A stretch of 64,000 nucleotides of DNA, from the NCBI RefSeq assembly GCF_003014695.1, contig NZ_PYAS01000010.1:277336-341335 (forward strand). Direction: 5' to 3'. The notes below the pieces were generated by a model, which was not told the DNA's origin, did no database searches, and saw only the letters and a list, made by a program, of their open reading frames with translations. Source of the DNA: Dyadobacter jiangsuensis (GTDB lineage: Bacteria; Bacteroidota; Bacteroidia; Cytophagales; Spirosomataceae). Below are positions 1 through 9,711 of the stretch, in pieces. A program made the translations under genes and the position numbers. Every line of letters begins with the position of its first letter. The first letter of the stretch is position 1.

Positions 1-1086
1 AGCCTATCTACCTATGCCTCGAAAGACAATGCGGGCCTCGCTGCATCATTCGCAGTAAAAGACCAGGAGAAGCTTTTTGAGCTGATCCAGCAAGTGCTTA
101 TCCATCCGGTTTTCGATGCGACCGAATTTGATAAACACAAACAGCGGACATTGCTCGAACTCGCCCAGGCGAAAGAAAGCCCGCGTTCGGTAATGGGCAA
201 CTATTACAATGCATTCCTGTTCGGTAACTTTCCTTATGCTACGCCTACAACGGGCAGTAAATCTACGGTGGAGAAAATCGATGTGGCGGCCGTGAAGGCA
301 TTTTACCAAAGTAATTACACTACTGGAAAAGGAGCTATTTCGATCGTCGGTGATTTTAAGGCCGCGGATATGAAGAAAAAAGTGACCGCATTGTTCGGCG
401 ATTGGAAAACAGCGCCTGCCAGAATGGTGAAACGCGTGGCGCCCAATCTGGAATTTGATAAAGCCCGCGTGCTGCTCGTGAACAAGGACGACGCCCGCGA
501 AACCACATTCATGATCGGCGGCAAGGGTATCGATTACAATTCGCCGGATTACGTACCGGTAGTCGTGATCAACACCATTCTCGGCGGCCGGTTTACATCG
601 TGGCTGAATGACGCATTGCGCGTAAACTCAGGCCTGACGTATGGTGCAGGAAGCCGTTTTACCCGCTACAAATATGCAGGCACATTCGGGATCAGCACAT
701 TTACCAAAAACTCGACCACCATTCCGGCAATCGATATGGCGCTGAGCGTGCTGGACAGCCTTCACAAACACGGCATTAATGAAGAAATCCTCGCATCCGC
801 GAAGGCGTATGTGAAGGGCGATTTCCCGCCGGATTACGAATCTGCCGGCGCATTGGCGAGGCTGTTGACGGATATGTTCACCTACAATTTTGACGAAAGT
901 CTGATCAATACGTTCCAATCCAAAGTGGACGGGTTGACTATCGCGCAGGCAAAGAACATCATCGCGACCTATTTCCCGAAAGACAAGCTGCAATTCGTAC
1001 TCGTGGGCAAGGCCTCGGAGATCAGGGAGCAGGTAAAAAAATACGGCGAGCTGAGCGAAAAGCAGATCAAGGCCGACGGGTTTTAG
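1..1086 (+). CDS. M16 family zinc peptidase, C-terminal part (5' end outside window)
   Basis: The reading frame is open from base 1, so the gene starts upstream and only the last 361 residues are visible. These match the C-terminal half of an M16 (insulinase/processing peptidase) protein. The segment GGRFTSWLNDALR followed by GLTYGAGS is the conserved region whose Arg and Tyr contact substrate in this family. The catalytic HxxEH of the N-terminal half is not in the window, so I cannot say whether this is the catalytic or the inactive partner of the usual M16 pair. Such proteins in Bacteroidota are generally exported to the periplasm and degrade peptides. The gene is followed 54 bp later by a co-directional exported isomerase-like gene. 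Confidence 0.88.
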   Translation, partial: SLSTYASKDNAGLAASFAVKDQEKLFELIQQVLIHPVFDATEFDKHKQRTLLELAQAKESPRSVMGNYYNAFLFGNFPYATPTTGSKSTVEKIDVAAVKAFYQSNYTTGKGAISIVGDFKAADMKKKVTALFGDWKTAPARMVKRVAPNLEFDKARVLLVNKDDARETTFMIGGKGIDYNSPDYVPVVVINTILGGRFTSWLNDALRVNSGLTYGAGSRFTRYKYAGTFGISTFTKNSTTIPAIDMALSVLDSLHKHGINEEILASAKAYVKGDFPPDYESAGALARLLTDMFTYNFDESLINTFQSKVDGLTIAQAKNIIATYFPKDKLQFVLVGKASEIREQVKKYGELSEKQIKADGF

Positions 1087-1140
1087 TATATCAATCACAG
1101 TATTACCTTTTGGCAATACCTATCTAAAACTATCAACGAA

Positions 1141-2004
1141 ATGACGATGAAAAAACTAATCGGTCTGGGCTGTCTGGCGGCTGCATTGCTGGGCGGGAGT
1201 GACCTTTTTGCGCAAGGTAAGCCGGTTTACACGGCGCCGATCGGCTTGCAGGCTTATACTTTCCGCGGCAGCTGGGGCAAGGGCATCGAAGCGACGCTCG
1301 ATACCATCAAATCCCTGGGCGTTACTGAAATGGAAGGCGGCCCGATCGCCGGCATGACCACCGAGGAGCTCCGCAAGCAGCTCGACAAACGCGGTATCGC
1401 CATGCGTTCCATCGGTGCCGACTACAAAAAGCTCAGCGAAAGCACCGCGCAGACTATTAAAGATGCCAAAATCCTCGGCGCGAAATACGTGATGGTGGCC
1501 TGGATTCCTCACGAAAAAGGCAATTTCAACCTCGAAACCGCGAAAAAAGCAGTAGCCGATTTCAACAAAGCCGGAAAAGAACTGAAAGCGGCCGGTATTT
1601 CGCTTACCTACCATAACCACGGCTACGAGTTCGTGCCTTACGAGGATGGTACGTTGTTCGACTACATTGTCAAAAACACGAATCCCGAATACGTCAATTT
1701 CGAAATGGACGTTCTCTGGACTGCATTTCCGGGACAAGATCCGGCAAAACTTCTTTTAAAATACCCGACAAGATGGAAGCTGATGCACCTCAAAGACTTG
1801 AAGAAAGGGGTGAAAGGCGATCTCTCCGGTGGCACACCCACCACCAACGACGTGGCACTGGGAACCGGCCAGATCGATATTGCCGCGACTCTAAAAGCCG
1901 CGAAGAAAGTAGGGATCAAGCATTACTTTATCGAGGATGAGAGCCCTTCGTATTTGAAGCAGATTCCTGTGACGATTGCTTATATTAAGAGTGTTAAAGA
2001 ATAG
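1141..2004 (+). CDS. Exported sugar phosphate isomerase/epimerase-like TIM-barrel protein
   Basis: A 287-residue protein with an N-terminal signal peptide ending near residue 25 (LFAQ). It then has a xylose-isomerase-like / AP-endonuclease-2 TIM barrel. Candidate metal ligands are the HNHGYEF segment near residue 160, FEMD near 188, HLKD near 217 and FIEDE near 268, in the order usual for this fold. Secreted members of this family in Bacteroidota act on sugars or oxidised sugars, but the substrate cannot be read from the sequence. Two starts are possible: ATG at 1141 and ATG at 1147 (MKK), the second being equally plausible. It converges on the SusD gene downstream, with a large inverted repeat between them. 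Confidence 0.82.
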   Translation: MTMKKLIGLGCLAAALLGGSDLFAQGKPVYTAPIGLQAYTFRGSWGKGIEATLDTIKSLGVTEMEGGPIAGMTTEELRKQLDKRGIAMRSIGADYKKLSESTAQTIKDAKILGAKYVMVAWIPHEKGNFNLETAKKAVADFNKAGKELKAAGISLTYHNHGYEFVPYEDGTLFDYIVKNTNPEYVNFEMDVLWTAFPGQDPAKLLLKYPTRWKLMHLKDLKKGVKGDLSGGTPTTNDVALGTGQIDIAATLKAAKKVGIKHYFIEDESPSYLKQIPVTIAYIKSVKE

Positions 2005-2036
2005 CCAAACAGCACCCGGCTAAACCTGACCAAACC

Positions 2037-2095
2037 TGACAACACCTGACCATTAATGACTTCGTCGTCATTTGTAGTCAGGTGTTGTCATTTTT
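2037..2095. terminator. Bidirectional terminator, nested inverted repeats
   Basis: A perfect 14-bp inverted repeat (2037-2050 with 2077-2090) encloses a second 6-bp stem (2055-2060 with 2067-2072, loop ttcgtc). A T run follows at 2091-2095. It lies between convergent genes ending at 2004 (+) and 2113 (-). The left arm is also part of a run of three 10-bp units ending in CCTGAC (2021-2050). Confidence 0.75.
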
Positions 2096-2112
2096 AGTCA
2101 GTTTGTTTCAGG

Positions 2113-4008
2113 TTACCAACCTGGATTTTGCCGTAACGTCGGCGTGCGCTGCAACTCGTCCTGCATAATCGGGAAGAGGTAATGCCTCGGCGTTACGAAA
2201 ACCCGGCTTTCCACGAAATAGCGCTGCATCCGGTATTTTTTGCCGTCTACTTCAATCTTGCCGTTCGGGTCTTCAACGGGTTTCATACCATTGATCATCC
2301 GCTGCGTTTTCGGATAAGGCCAGTAGCCTTGCGAACGCTGCTCGTTGGTCGCGCCCGCGCTTTGCCACGCCTGCTCACGCGCGAGCTCTTTTTGCGAACT
2401 CGCTTCCAGATACAGTCGCGATGACCAGATCCGGTTGTTTTCGTAGAATAGCTCTACCCTTCTTTCGCGTTTGATATACTCGTCCATTAACGATTTACTG
2501 GTTTGCGCCTCGGTCGGGATCGGTGCCATGAATGAGCGCTTTCTTACGTCGTTCAGCATTTGGTAAATCTCCGCATTAGGGCCGGCCGATTCATTAACGG
2601 CCTCTGCATAAATGTAAATGAACTCCGGCAAGCGCCACACCGGCGGGCCGCTGATCGCAAAGCTCTTGTCGCGGTTCCATGATTCGCGCAGGATTTTACG
2701 CAAAAAATAACCTGTTGTAGAAGAATTGGAAGCACCGATCTTGTCTGCACCGGTGGCGGTATTGATCAACTTTCCTTTAAATGTAGAACCGTGATACACG
2801 ATGTCGCGATAAAAACGTGGGTCTCGTTTCACGCTTTCGTAAGGGTTACCATCGTCATATCCATCGGTTTTGGCGCGGGTGCCGTATACCGGATAACCGA
2901 AACCATTCGGCGCAATGTATTCATATTCATCCACCTGCTCCTGAACCGGCATCTGACGGGAACTTCCACCCCAGCTTGGCGGGTAAATATCGCCCTGCCA
3001 GTTGTTGTCCTTGTCGCGGGTGACGAAGAAAACGGCCTCGTTCTGGAAAGCCTGCATGTCATGGTACAAGTCCCAAAGCCGCGCGGGCACTTTGGAATTA
3101 TTGTTATTGTTCCCCGCATCGTCGCGAAAGTCGGACGCGTCGTGCCCCTGGTAGAGACTGTACCGCTGCCGACCATCCACCTTAAAATCAATGACCGCCT
3201 TGGCTGCTTCCTTGGCTTTCACCCAGCGATCGACATTGTAGGCATATTCCGCGGCAAACTGGCGCGTGTCATTCGGGAAAGTACCGCCGTTCCACATCGG
3301 GGTGGCAGCCATCCAGGAAATCATCGCTTTCAGGCCCAGGCAGGCACCTTTATCCACCCGGCCAAAGTCCGCACCGCCCCAGCTGCCCGGAACCAATGCA
3401 AATGCCGAATCGCAATCCTGTTTGATTTTTGCCGCAATAGCATGGAAAGATTCCTGTTTGAAATCCATTGCGTCGGTGGGCTGGATAGTGTGGGTAACAT
3501 ACACCACCTCCCCGTACATGCGCGCGGCCAGGTAATGGAAGTAGGCGCGCATGAAGTAGGTTTCGCCCAGGCGCTTGTCGAGGTCGCCGGCTTGCAGCGG
3601 GTTATCGGGTGTGTTGTATTTCCTTACCCCTTCCAAAATCACATTGGCCTTGCGAATGCGGGCATACAGATCCCACCAGTACTGTCCGCGGCTACTGCGG
3701 TCGGGCATGGCGTTCGGGTTCCAGTCTCCGGTATTGAACTTGTTCGTAAGGCTTCCCTCCGCCGTCGAACCCTCCGCCTCGTCGGTTACAGGCGCAGATG
3801 AAAAGTGCGAGAAAAAGACCAGCGGGCTATTCGAACCTTTGGCGTTATCGTACAGGTCGGTAACCAACTGGTTCATTTTATTGTACCGGGTAAAAACCTG
3901 CTCGGCGTCTACCTGATCGTCGGGTTTGCGATCGAGGAAGTCCTGCTGGCAGCCCGACAATACGACCAGGCCGAATGCGATACTCGTAAATATTTTTGTG
4001 GTATTCAT
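2113..4008 (-). CDS. SusD/RagB family nutrient-binding outer membrane lipoprotein
   Basis: A 631-residue lipoprotein. The signal sequence ends in the lipobox LSGC with Cys at residue 20, followed by the typical FLDRKPDDQ start of SusD proteins. The helical TPR-like SusD core follows, and the C-terminal RagB/SusD domain has ERRVELFYENNRIW (roughly residues 515-530). SusD proteins cap the SusC TonB-dependent channel at the cell surface and bind the nutrient. The gene lies 15 bp downstream of its SusC partner and is the last gene of a sigma/FecR-controlled unit. It is longer than the three other SusD proteins in this window (about 480-490 residues), so it belongs to a different SusD subgroup. 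The ligand is unknown and no glycoside hydrolase lies beside it. Confidence 0.93.
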   Translation of the reverse strand: MNTTKIFTSIAFGLVVLSGCQQDFLDRKPDDQVDAEQVFTRYNKMNQLVTDLYDNAKGSNSPLVFFSHFSSAPVTDEAEGSTAEGSLTNKFNTGDWNPNAMPDRSSRGQYWWDLYARIRKANVILEGVRKYNTPDNPLQAGDLDKRLGETYFMRAYFHYLAARMYGEVVYVTHTIQPTDAMDFKQESFHAIAAKIKQDCDSAFALVPGSWGGADFGRVDKGACLGLKAMISWMAATPMWNGGTFPNDTRQFAAEYAYNVDRWVKAKEAAKAVIDFKVDGRQRYSLYQGHDASDFRDDAGNNNNNSKVPARLWDLYHDMQAFQNEAVFFVTRDKDNNWQGDIYPPSWGGSSRQMPVQEQVDEYEYIAPNGFGYPVYGTRAKTDGYDDGNPYESVKRDPRFYRDIVYHGSTFKGKLINTATGADKIGASNSSTTGYFLRKILRESWNRDKSFAISGPPVWRLPEFIYIYAEAVNESAGPNAEIYQMLNDVRKRSFMAPIPTEAQTSKSLMDEYIKRERRVELFYENNRIWSSRLYLEASSQKELAREQAWQSAGATNEQRSQGYWPYPKTQRMINGMKPVEDPNGKIEVDGKKYRMQRYFVESRVFVTPRHYLFPIMQDELQRTPTLRQNPGW

Positions 4009-4023
4009 AAAAGTCAGGTTAAA

Positions 4024-7000
4024 TCAGAATGAAATGTCGACGCCAAAATTCACCACCTTCTGGATCGGGTACCAGTCGCCTGAACCCTCGCGGGTCTCGG
4101 GGTCCATATCCACATCTTTGAGCCCGTCCCAGGTGAGCAGGTTCATGCCCTGCACGTAAATGCGGAAGTTGTCGATACCGATCTTTTTGATCGCCGTTTT
4201 CGGCAGATTGTAGCCTACCTCCACTGTTTTCAAACGGATGTATTTCGAATTATACAAAAACAGGCTGCTGCTATTATTCTTGTTGTTGCTGTGATCGCCG
4301 AAATGCAGCGCCGGGTAGGTAGCGGTAGCGGCGGTCTCTGGTGTCCAGCGTTTGAGGTGCATCGGTTTCACCTTACCATATTTATCCTGGGCAAAAAGCG
4401 GGAAGTCGTAAACCGCCGCGCCGGAAAGTTGCACGGATGCCCGCGACGCTCCCTGGAACAATGCGCTGAAATCGAAATTCTTGAAGCGCCCTCCCACCGG
4501 CAAGCCGAACATCAGCTCCGGGTTACGCGGGTTGCCTACGGCTGTGCGGTCGCCCAGATCGTCGATTTTGCCATCGTTGTTCAAATCCTTGTACACCACA
4601 TCCCCCGGCCGCAATGTACCGAACGACTGGAACCCGCTGCCGTTGTTCATCGCATTCAGCTGATTGGCCTCTTCCTGGTTCGCCACGAAACGGTCGAAAA
4701 GGTAGTCAAAATGCTCGTCGATGCGCTTGCCAGTGTTAGCCCTGCCGGGTGAGGCATAAGGAATCTCATTCATGAAAATGATCTTGTTACGGGCAAAAGT
4801 CATATTCGGACGAACAAAATAGGTAAAGTCTTTGCCAATACTGCCCGTCCAACCGATCTCGAAATCGAAACCTTTGTTATTCACAATACCCGAGTTCAGG
4901 AACGGCGCGTCTTTGCCGACGATATCGGGGAAGCCCAGCTTGTTACCGCCACCCATGTTGGTGATAATGTCGTAGCGGTGCTCGCGGAACAGATCGAGGG
5001 TCAATGTGAGACGTTTCAGGAATGTCGCGTCGATACCGATATTGGTTTTGCGCGCTTTTTCCCAGGTCAGGTTCGGATTCGCCAGGTCACCTTCCGACAG
5101 GAAACCGCCGGCACCCGATCCGAAGTTATCCGTACCAAAATTGTAATCGCCATCGCGCCGTCCGAAATATTGCAGGTAAATGAAGCGCTTGTCGTCGGGG
5201 ATCTTGTCGCTTCCCACCAAACCGAACGAGCCGCGGATTTTCAGGTTGTTCAGCCAGTTTTGGGTATTGGTCATGAAACGCTCTTTGGTAAGCACCCAGC
5301 CAGCCGCTACCGATGGGAAGAAACCGTAGCGCTTGCCCTTCGCAAAGTTTTCCGATCCGTTATAAGCAGCGTTCACTTCCAGCAAATAGCGGTCGTCGTA
5401 CCCGTAGGTAGCGCGGGCGGTCACGCCCTGGTAACTGAACGGCACCTGGTTGTTGATAACTCGCTTCGACCGGTTGAAAAGTACCATTCCCGTTACATCA
5501 TGCAGCCCGAAGTTGCGCATGTAATCGAGCTTGGCCTGAAAATAGGCACGGCTTTCATTGTTATTGTTGTTATACCCATTCCCGATCGTCTGATCGATAT
5601 TGTACTTGTTCCCGGATTTGTACGCGCCGGTGTAATGCCCGGGTGTACGGTAAATGTCGCTTCCGGCAGTCGGTACAAACGTCGCATAGCCCGGATATTC
5701 GCGATAACCCTCCGAATAGGTGCCCACCTTGCGGTCGATCCAGCCACCGTCGTTGGCGTCGTAGGAGAACATCCCTTCTATGGCCAGACCTTTGGTGATG
5801 AAATTCAGCTTGTGGCCCAGCGAGAATGAACCATTGAGATAGGTATTCTTCTCATTCAAAAAACCGGTACGGCTCAGTTCACCCAGGATGTTAAAACGGT
5901 AAATCTGGTCGCCATACAGCATTCCGAGCGGGTTATTGGCCTGGAAAACCTTGTTTGCGGGATCATCATTCTGTTCCACAACGATCGGCAGGTACGAAGG
6001 CTGGGTATTGGCCAGCTCTACAATCCGGGCGGCAGTTGTTCCCGGCGCATTGCGGTCGGTAATGCGGGCCCCGAGGTCAAGTTTAGCGTAAAAATTGTCC
6101 GTGATGTCGATATCAATGTTCGACCTGAAGTTATAACGCTTGAAAACCGCCTGGGTATTGTTAGCTGTCAGATCGGTATGGCGGTAGTTACCATCCTGCT
6201 GGAAGTAGTTGGCCAGGACGAAATACCTGGCCCTCAACGATCCACCGCTAATAGATAAACTGTAATCATGCTGCACACCCGGCTTGAATGCATAATCGAA
6301 ATAATTCCAATTATAGCCCAGCCCGTCGGAGTTATCCCCTTTTGCCTTGCGGAAATCGGCAATGGCCTGATCCGAGAACAGGTTCAGTGTCGCCGGGTCG
6401 GCATCCGGGTTGTCGTTTCTTCTTGCTTCGTTATAAAGCATCGCATAGTCCGCCGAGCCAAGGTAGGTCGGGAATTTCACAGGGTTATTCACCCCTACCG
6501 AAGCCTTGAAGTTCACAGTAGCCTTATCCTGTACTTTTCCGCGCCGGGTGGTGATCAGGATTACCCCGTTGGCACCGCGCACACCATAAGGCGCCGTGGC
6601 CGAAGCGTCTTTTAAAATCGTAAATGTCTCGATCTCCGAAGGTGCCAGGTAATCCATGCTCCGTTCGAGACCGTCGATGATCACGATCGGCGCTTTGTTT
6701 CCGTAAGTAGCGGTTCCGCGGATAAAAATATCGCTGCGGTCCACGCCCGGTTCGCCACCGCTGAACTGGTTCGCAAATAATCCGGGTAACCTTCCCGCTA
6801 ATGCATTGGTAATGCTGGCTGTCGGGCTTTGCTTCAAATCCTCTGTGGTAATGGTCGCGATAGAACCCGTGATAGTCGCTTTGCGCTGCGCGCCGTAACC
6901 TACGATCACGATCTCTTCCAATCCATTCAAATCCTCTTCCAGCTGGATGCTGAGCGTCGTTTGAGCTCCCACGGTCTGCTCTTTTTTCAGATAACCAATA

Positions 7001-7590
7001 AAAGAGACCACCAGGATATCGCCGGCCTCCGCTTCTACCGTAAACTTCCCGTTCACATCGGCTGAGGTACCTTTGTCGGTGCCTTTCACGATTACCGTGG
7101 CTCCTGGCAGCGGATTCCCCTTCGCATCGGCGACGGTACCGGTAATTTCCCGGATAACCGTCTCGGGCATTACCGGCATCTTAATGCCCGGCACGGGGCC
7201 CGCCCCGTCGTTCTCTTCCTTTTTGTAGATCGCGATTTGCTTACCTATTACCTTATACGTCAGGTCTGTTCCTTTGAGCGCAGCGTTCAGGATCGCCGGC
7301 ACGGTTTCGTTTTTCAGGTTGAGGTTAATATTGATGCCCTGTTTTTCCGAAAGAAGGTCATTCCTGTAAAGTATTCGATAGCTGGTTTGTTCCTGAATTT
7401 GCCTGAACAGCGTTTCCAGATTTCCGTTCCGGATTTTGACATCCATCCTGCTTTTCTGGGAATACCCCGTTGCATGCACGCTCATCATCCCGATCCATAA
7501 CAGCATAACTGTCAGTTTCATGATTCTCAGCAGTTTTGATGGGTGCAATTCTCCCAAAGGGCAATACCCTTTCTGATCAAATTTTTTCAT
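4024..7590 (-). CDS. SusC/RagA TonB-dependent transporter with N-terminal STN signalling domain
   Basis: 1188 residues. A signal peptide (hydrophobic stretch about 24-42) is followed by an STN domain (about 50-115), a carboxypeptidase-D-like beta domain (about 148-215), a TonB plug (about 235-345, with NGVILITTRRG) and a 22-strand beta barrel ending in a C-terminal Phe. The STN domain is known from FecA-type receptors. It passes an occupancy signal to a FecR anti-sigma factor in the inner membrane, which releases an ECF sigma factor. Both partners are encoded immediately upstream, so this transporter probably induces its own synthesis when ligand is present. The other three SusC proteins in the window lack the STN domain. 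It probably forms a complex with the SusD encoded 15 bp downstream. Confidence 0.95.
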   Translation of the reverse strand: MKKFDQKGYCPLGELHPSKLLRIMKLTVMLLWIGMMSVHATGYSQKSRMDVKIRNGNLETLFRQIQEQTSYRILYRNDLLSEKQGININLNLKNETVPAILNAALKGTDLTYKVIGKQIAIYKKEENDGAGPVPGIKMPVMPETVIREITGTVADAKGNPLPGATVIVKGTDKGTSADVNGKFTVEAEAGDILVVSFIGYLKKEQTVGAQTTLSIQLEEDLNGLEEIVIVGYGAQRKATITGSIATITTEDLKQSPTASITNALAGRLPGLFANQFSGGEPGVDRSDIFIRGTATYGNKAPIVIIDGLERSMDYLAPSEIETFTILKDASATAPYGVRGANGVILITTRRGKVQDKATVNFKASVGVNNPVKFPTYLGSADYAMLYNEARRNDNPDADPATLNLFSDQAIADFRKAKGDNSDGLGYNWNYFDYAFKPGVQHDYSLSISGGSLRARYFVLANYFQQDGNYRHTDLTANNTQAVFKRYNFRSNIDIDITDNFYAKLDLGARITDRNAPGTTAARIVELANTQPSYLPIVVEQNDDPANKVFQANNPLGMLYGDQIYRFNILGELSRTGFLNEKNTYLNGSFSLGHKLNFITKGLAIEGMFSYDANDGGWIDRKVGTYSEGYREYPGYATFVPTAGSDIYRTPGHYTGAYKSGNKYNIDQTIGNGYNNNNNESRAYFQAKLDYMRNFGLHDVTGMVLFNRSKRVINNQVPFSYQGVTARATYGYDDRYLLEVNAAYNGSENFAKGKRYGFFPSVAAGWVLTKERFMTNTQNWLNNLKIRGSFGLVGSDKIPDDKRFIYLQYFGRRDGDYNFGTDNFGSGAGGFLSEGDLANPNLTWEKARKTNIGIDATFLKRLTLTLDLFREHRYDIITNMGGGNKLGFPDIVGKDAPFLNSGIVNNKGFDFEIGWTGSIGKDFTYFVRPNMTFARNKIIFMNEIPYASPGRANTGKRIDEHFDYLFDRFVANQEEANQLNAMNNGSGFQSFGTLRPGDVVYKDLNNDGKIDDLGDRTAVGNPRNPELMFGLPVGGRFKNFDFSALFQGASRASVQLSGAAVYDFPLFAQDKYGKVKPMHLKRWTPETAATATYPALHFGDHSNNKNNSSSLFLYNSKYIRLKTVEVGYNLPKTAIKKIGIDNFRIYVQGMNLLTWDGLKDVDMDPETREGSGDWYPIQKVVNFGVDISF

Positions 7591-7630
7591 AAATTTGATT
7601 CGACTTTTGTTAATACAATGGTTTAAGGAT

Positions 7631-7688
7631 CACTTGCTTGCCGGCAAGTGTGAAGATTCGGGAAACGTTGCCGCGTTTCCCGTTTTTT
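7631..7688 (-). promoter_or_regulatory. Two adjacent hairpins between fecR and susC genes
   Basis: The 96-bp spacer holds a 7-bp inverted repeat (7631-7637 with 7644-7650) and a 9-bp perfect one (7659-7667 with 7674-7682, 6-nt loop). The stronger hairpin begins 5 bp after the fecR stop codon as read on the minus strand. The T run (7683-7688) lies on the plus-strand side, so it is not a standard terminator for the minus-strand transcript. It could instead be an attenuator or an mRNA stability element that separates regulator from transporter expression. Confidence 0.45.
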
Positions 7689-8826
7689 ATGGTTTGATAG
7701 TGCTTTCCTCCAATACGTACCTCCTTTCGTTAGGTTGTTGTTTGTAATTGAGCCCTGTGGTTACCGAGAGCCCTTTCAATACATCGCGGACGTCTTCTTG
7801 CAGATACAGCGATCCGTCAAATGTGACGCCAGCGAGCTTCGGTTGTTTTAGTTCAATTTCTACCCGGTAATACCTTGCTACCTTTCTCAAAATCTCGGCC
7901 AGGGGCGCGGTGTTCAGCCATAGGGAGCCATCCTTCCACGACACATACTCACGCACATCTACCTGTTGTGTCTGTAATGTAGCCCGCCCCTGGTCGAAAA
8001 CAGCCCGCGTGCCCGGCGTGATTTTCGTTTTCTTGGAGCCGAACAATGCCTGCCGCTGTGTCGTAAGCTCTACGCTGCCCTTGGTGAGCACTGTGGCCGT
8101 GTAAGGGTCGTCGTCATAGGCACTTACGTCAAACTCTGTCCCCAGTACTTTCACTTCCATGTCTTTGGTATGCACGTAAAAAGGCGCATCCGCCGCGTGA
8201 GTGACCGAAAAGTACGCCTGCCCTTCGAGGTACACCTCGCGCTGGCCTTTATTGAAATGCGACGGATAAACCAGCTTTGAGCCGGAGTTCAGCCAAATAC
8301 GCGTCCCGTCGGAAAGCGTCAGCACCGACCGCTTGCCGTAGGGCACAATCAATGTATTAAACTGCTGATCCCCGGCCACCTGCTGGCCTATTGTCGATGA
8401 AGAGTCAACCTGAATAAGTGCGCCGTTCTCTTTGTAAACCACACTGGAATTTTCTTTTCGCAGGCTCACTGATCGTTTGTCGGCCAGGATGAGCTGAGTT
8501 TCGTCCGCGGAAACCTTTGAGTTTGCAGCTACATTTTGCATTACACGTGCCGAATCCTCGTAAAAAACGAGGTAGCCCACGCCGGCCAGCAACAACAGCG
8601 TCACCGAAGCCGCCGCAGCAATCCAGAACGTATTGAATGATCTTTGTTTCCTCTGGGAGATCGTTTCACCTACCTGGTTCCAGAGTGCATCCTTTTCATC
8701 GGGAGAAAAGGTTTCGTTACGGAGGGTTTTGAACAGCAACTTCGCCCGTTCGCCGGCTACTCTTTCCTCTTCGGTCAGATGCTCGGGATCCGGGATCGGT
8801 TCCTGTTTGTTAATCTTTCTTTTCAT
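7687..8826 (-). CDS. FecR-family anti-sigma factor (inner membrane)
   Basis: 379 residues. A cytoplasmic N-terminal segment (1-82) should bind the sigma factor. One membrane helix spans about residues 86-108 (WIAAAASVTLLLLAGVGYLV). The periplasmic FecR domain (about 150-250, with LSDGTRIWLNSGSKLVYP) is followed by the C-terminal DUF4974-type domain that contacts the STN domain of the transporter. It sits between the sigma gene and the STN-containing SusC gene, the standard order for this regulatory triad. Its role is to hold the sigma factor inactive until the transporter signals ligand. Confidence 0.93.
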   Translation of the reverse strand: MKRKINKQEPIPDPEHLTEEERVAGERAKLLFKTLRNETFSPDEKDALWNQVGETISQRKQRSFNTFWIAAAASVTLLLLAGVGYLVFYEDSARVMQNVAANSKVSADETQLILADKRSVSLRKENSSVVYKENGALIQVDSSSTIGQQVAGDQQFNTLIVPYGKRSVLTLSDGTRIWLNSGSKLVYPSHFNKGQREVYLEGQAYFSVTHAADAPFYVHTKDMEVKVLGTEFDVSAYDDDPYTATVLTKGSVELTTQRQALFGSKKTKITPGTRAVFDQGRATLQTQQVDVREYVSWKDGSLWLNTAPLAEILRKVARYYRVEIELKQPKLAGVTFDGSLYLQEDVRDVLKGLSVTTGLNYKQQPNERRYVLEESTIKP

Positions 8827-8919
8827 GGAAGCGCGCTTGTTTAAACTACAAGAGCGCGGTTAGTGATAGATATAGACTTCTGAAAGGAATTATTTTAACA
8901 AAAAACAGAAAATATTTTC

Positions 8920-9507
8920 TTAACAACACATTATCAACAAGATAGCTCCAAATTCAAGTTTTCCTCGCAGCTGTTTGAGAGCCCGGTATACGAAAGTGCG
9001 GCAGGTAGGGACGGAAATCTGCATGATCGCGGCGATTTCGTCATAATCGAGGTCCTGGTGGTAACGCAGATACAATATCTCCCGCTGGCGGTCGGGAAGC
9101 AAGTTGATCTCGGCGGCAAGGTGTTGCAGCGTTTCCAGCTCCTTTTCGCTGAGAATCAGTTCTTCTTCAATACTGAAACTGAATGTGTTGATCGCCAGTG
9201 AATCTTCGGTATCCCAACGGTCAAATCGCAGCATCGACGATTTCCGGTGCGCCAGATGCAGCTTCCGGCGAAGTGATTTGAGGAGGTAGAATTTCACAAT
9301 GGCATCCCGGGCCAGGTTTTTCCGGTAGCCGTGCAAATCGATGAACAAATCGTGAATACAATCTTTCAGAAGGTCCCGGTCGGTGCTATACCGCATGCCA
9401 AATGCGTACAGCACGTCGGCGTACTGGTCGTAAAGGTCGCTAAACGCATCGGAATCGCCGGAAATGAAGCGTAGCCAGGTATCATGATCCGGGTTTGAAT
9501 GTGTCAT
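8920..9507 (-). CDS. ECF RNA polymerase sigma-70 factor (FecI-like)
   Basis: 195 residues from ATG at 9507. An upstream in-frame ATG at 9537 would add ten residues, but MTHSNPDHD fits the family start better. Region 2 (about residues 20-85, DLYDQYADVLYAFGMRYSTD) and region 4 (about 125-185, LPDRQREILYLRYHQDLDYDEIAAIMQIS) are clear. There is no anti-sigma zinc motif, as expected for FecI-like factors. It is expected to direct RNA polymerase to the SusC/SusD genes downstream once freed by the adjacent FecR protein. It is separated from fecR by 93 bp without an obvious promoter. Confidence 0.93.
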   Translation of the reverse strand: MTHSNPDHDTWLRFISGDSDAFSDLYDQYADVLYAFGMRYSTDRDLLKDCIHDLFIDLHGYRKNLARDAIVKFYLLKSLRRKLHLAHRKSSMLRFDRWDTEDSLAINTFSFSIEEELILSEKELETLQHLAAEINLLPDRQREILYLRYHQDLDYDEIAAIMQISVPTCRTFVYRALKQLRGKLEFGAILLIMCC

Positions 9508-9711
9508 AGCGCAAAGGTCAATGCATATTTTCCCCAAAGCCTTTCTTGGAAATGGTTTTCCAAACGGGGGATTAAATTTAATGAGTATCTATGAAAGTTA
9601 TCAAATATCTCCTGTTTCTTCTTCCTATTTTGATACCGCGCTATTTGGTATGACCTGCATGCTTGCCAAGTGCGCAGATACTTTTTACTTTGCATCAAAA
9701 AAGCAATCAAC

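Noticed and set aside
2791..3801. Long open frame of 336 codons on the plus strand within the SusD gene
   Set aside because: It lies antisense to a clear SusD gene and its translation has no recognisable domain; it is a by-product of GC-rich codon use.
4978..5829. 283-codon plus-strand open frame inside the STN-SusC gene
   Set aside because: Antisense shadow of a well-supported transporter gene.
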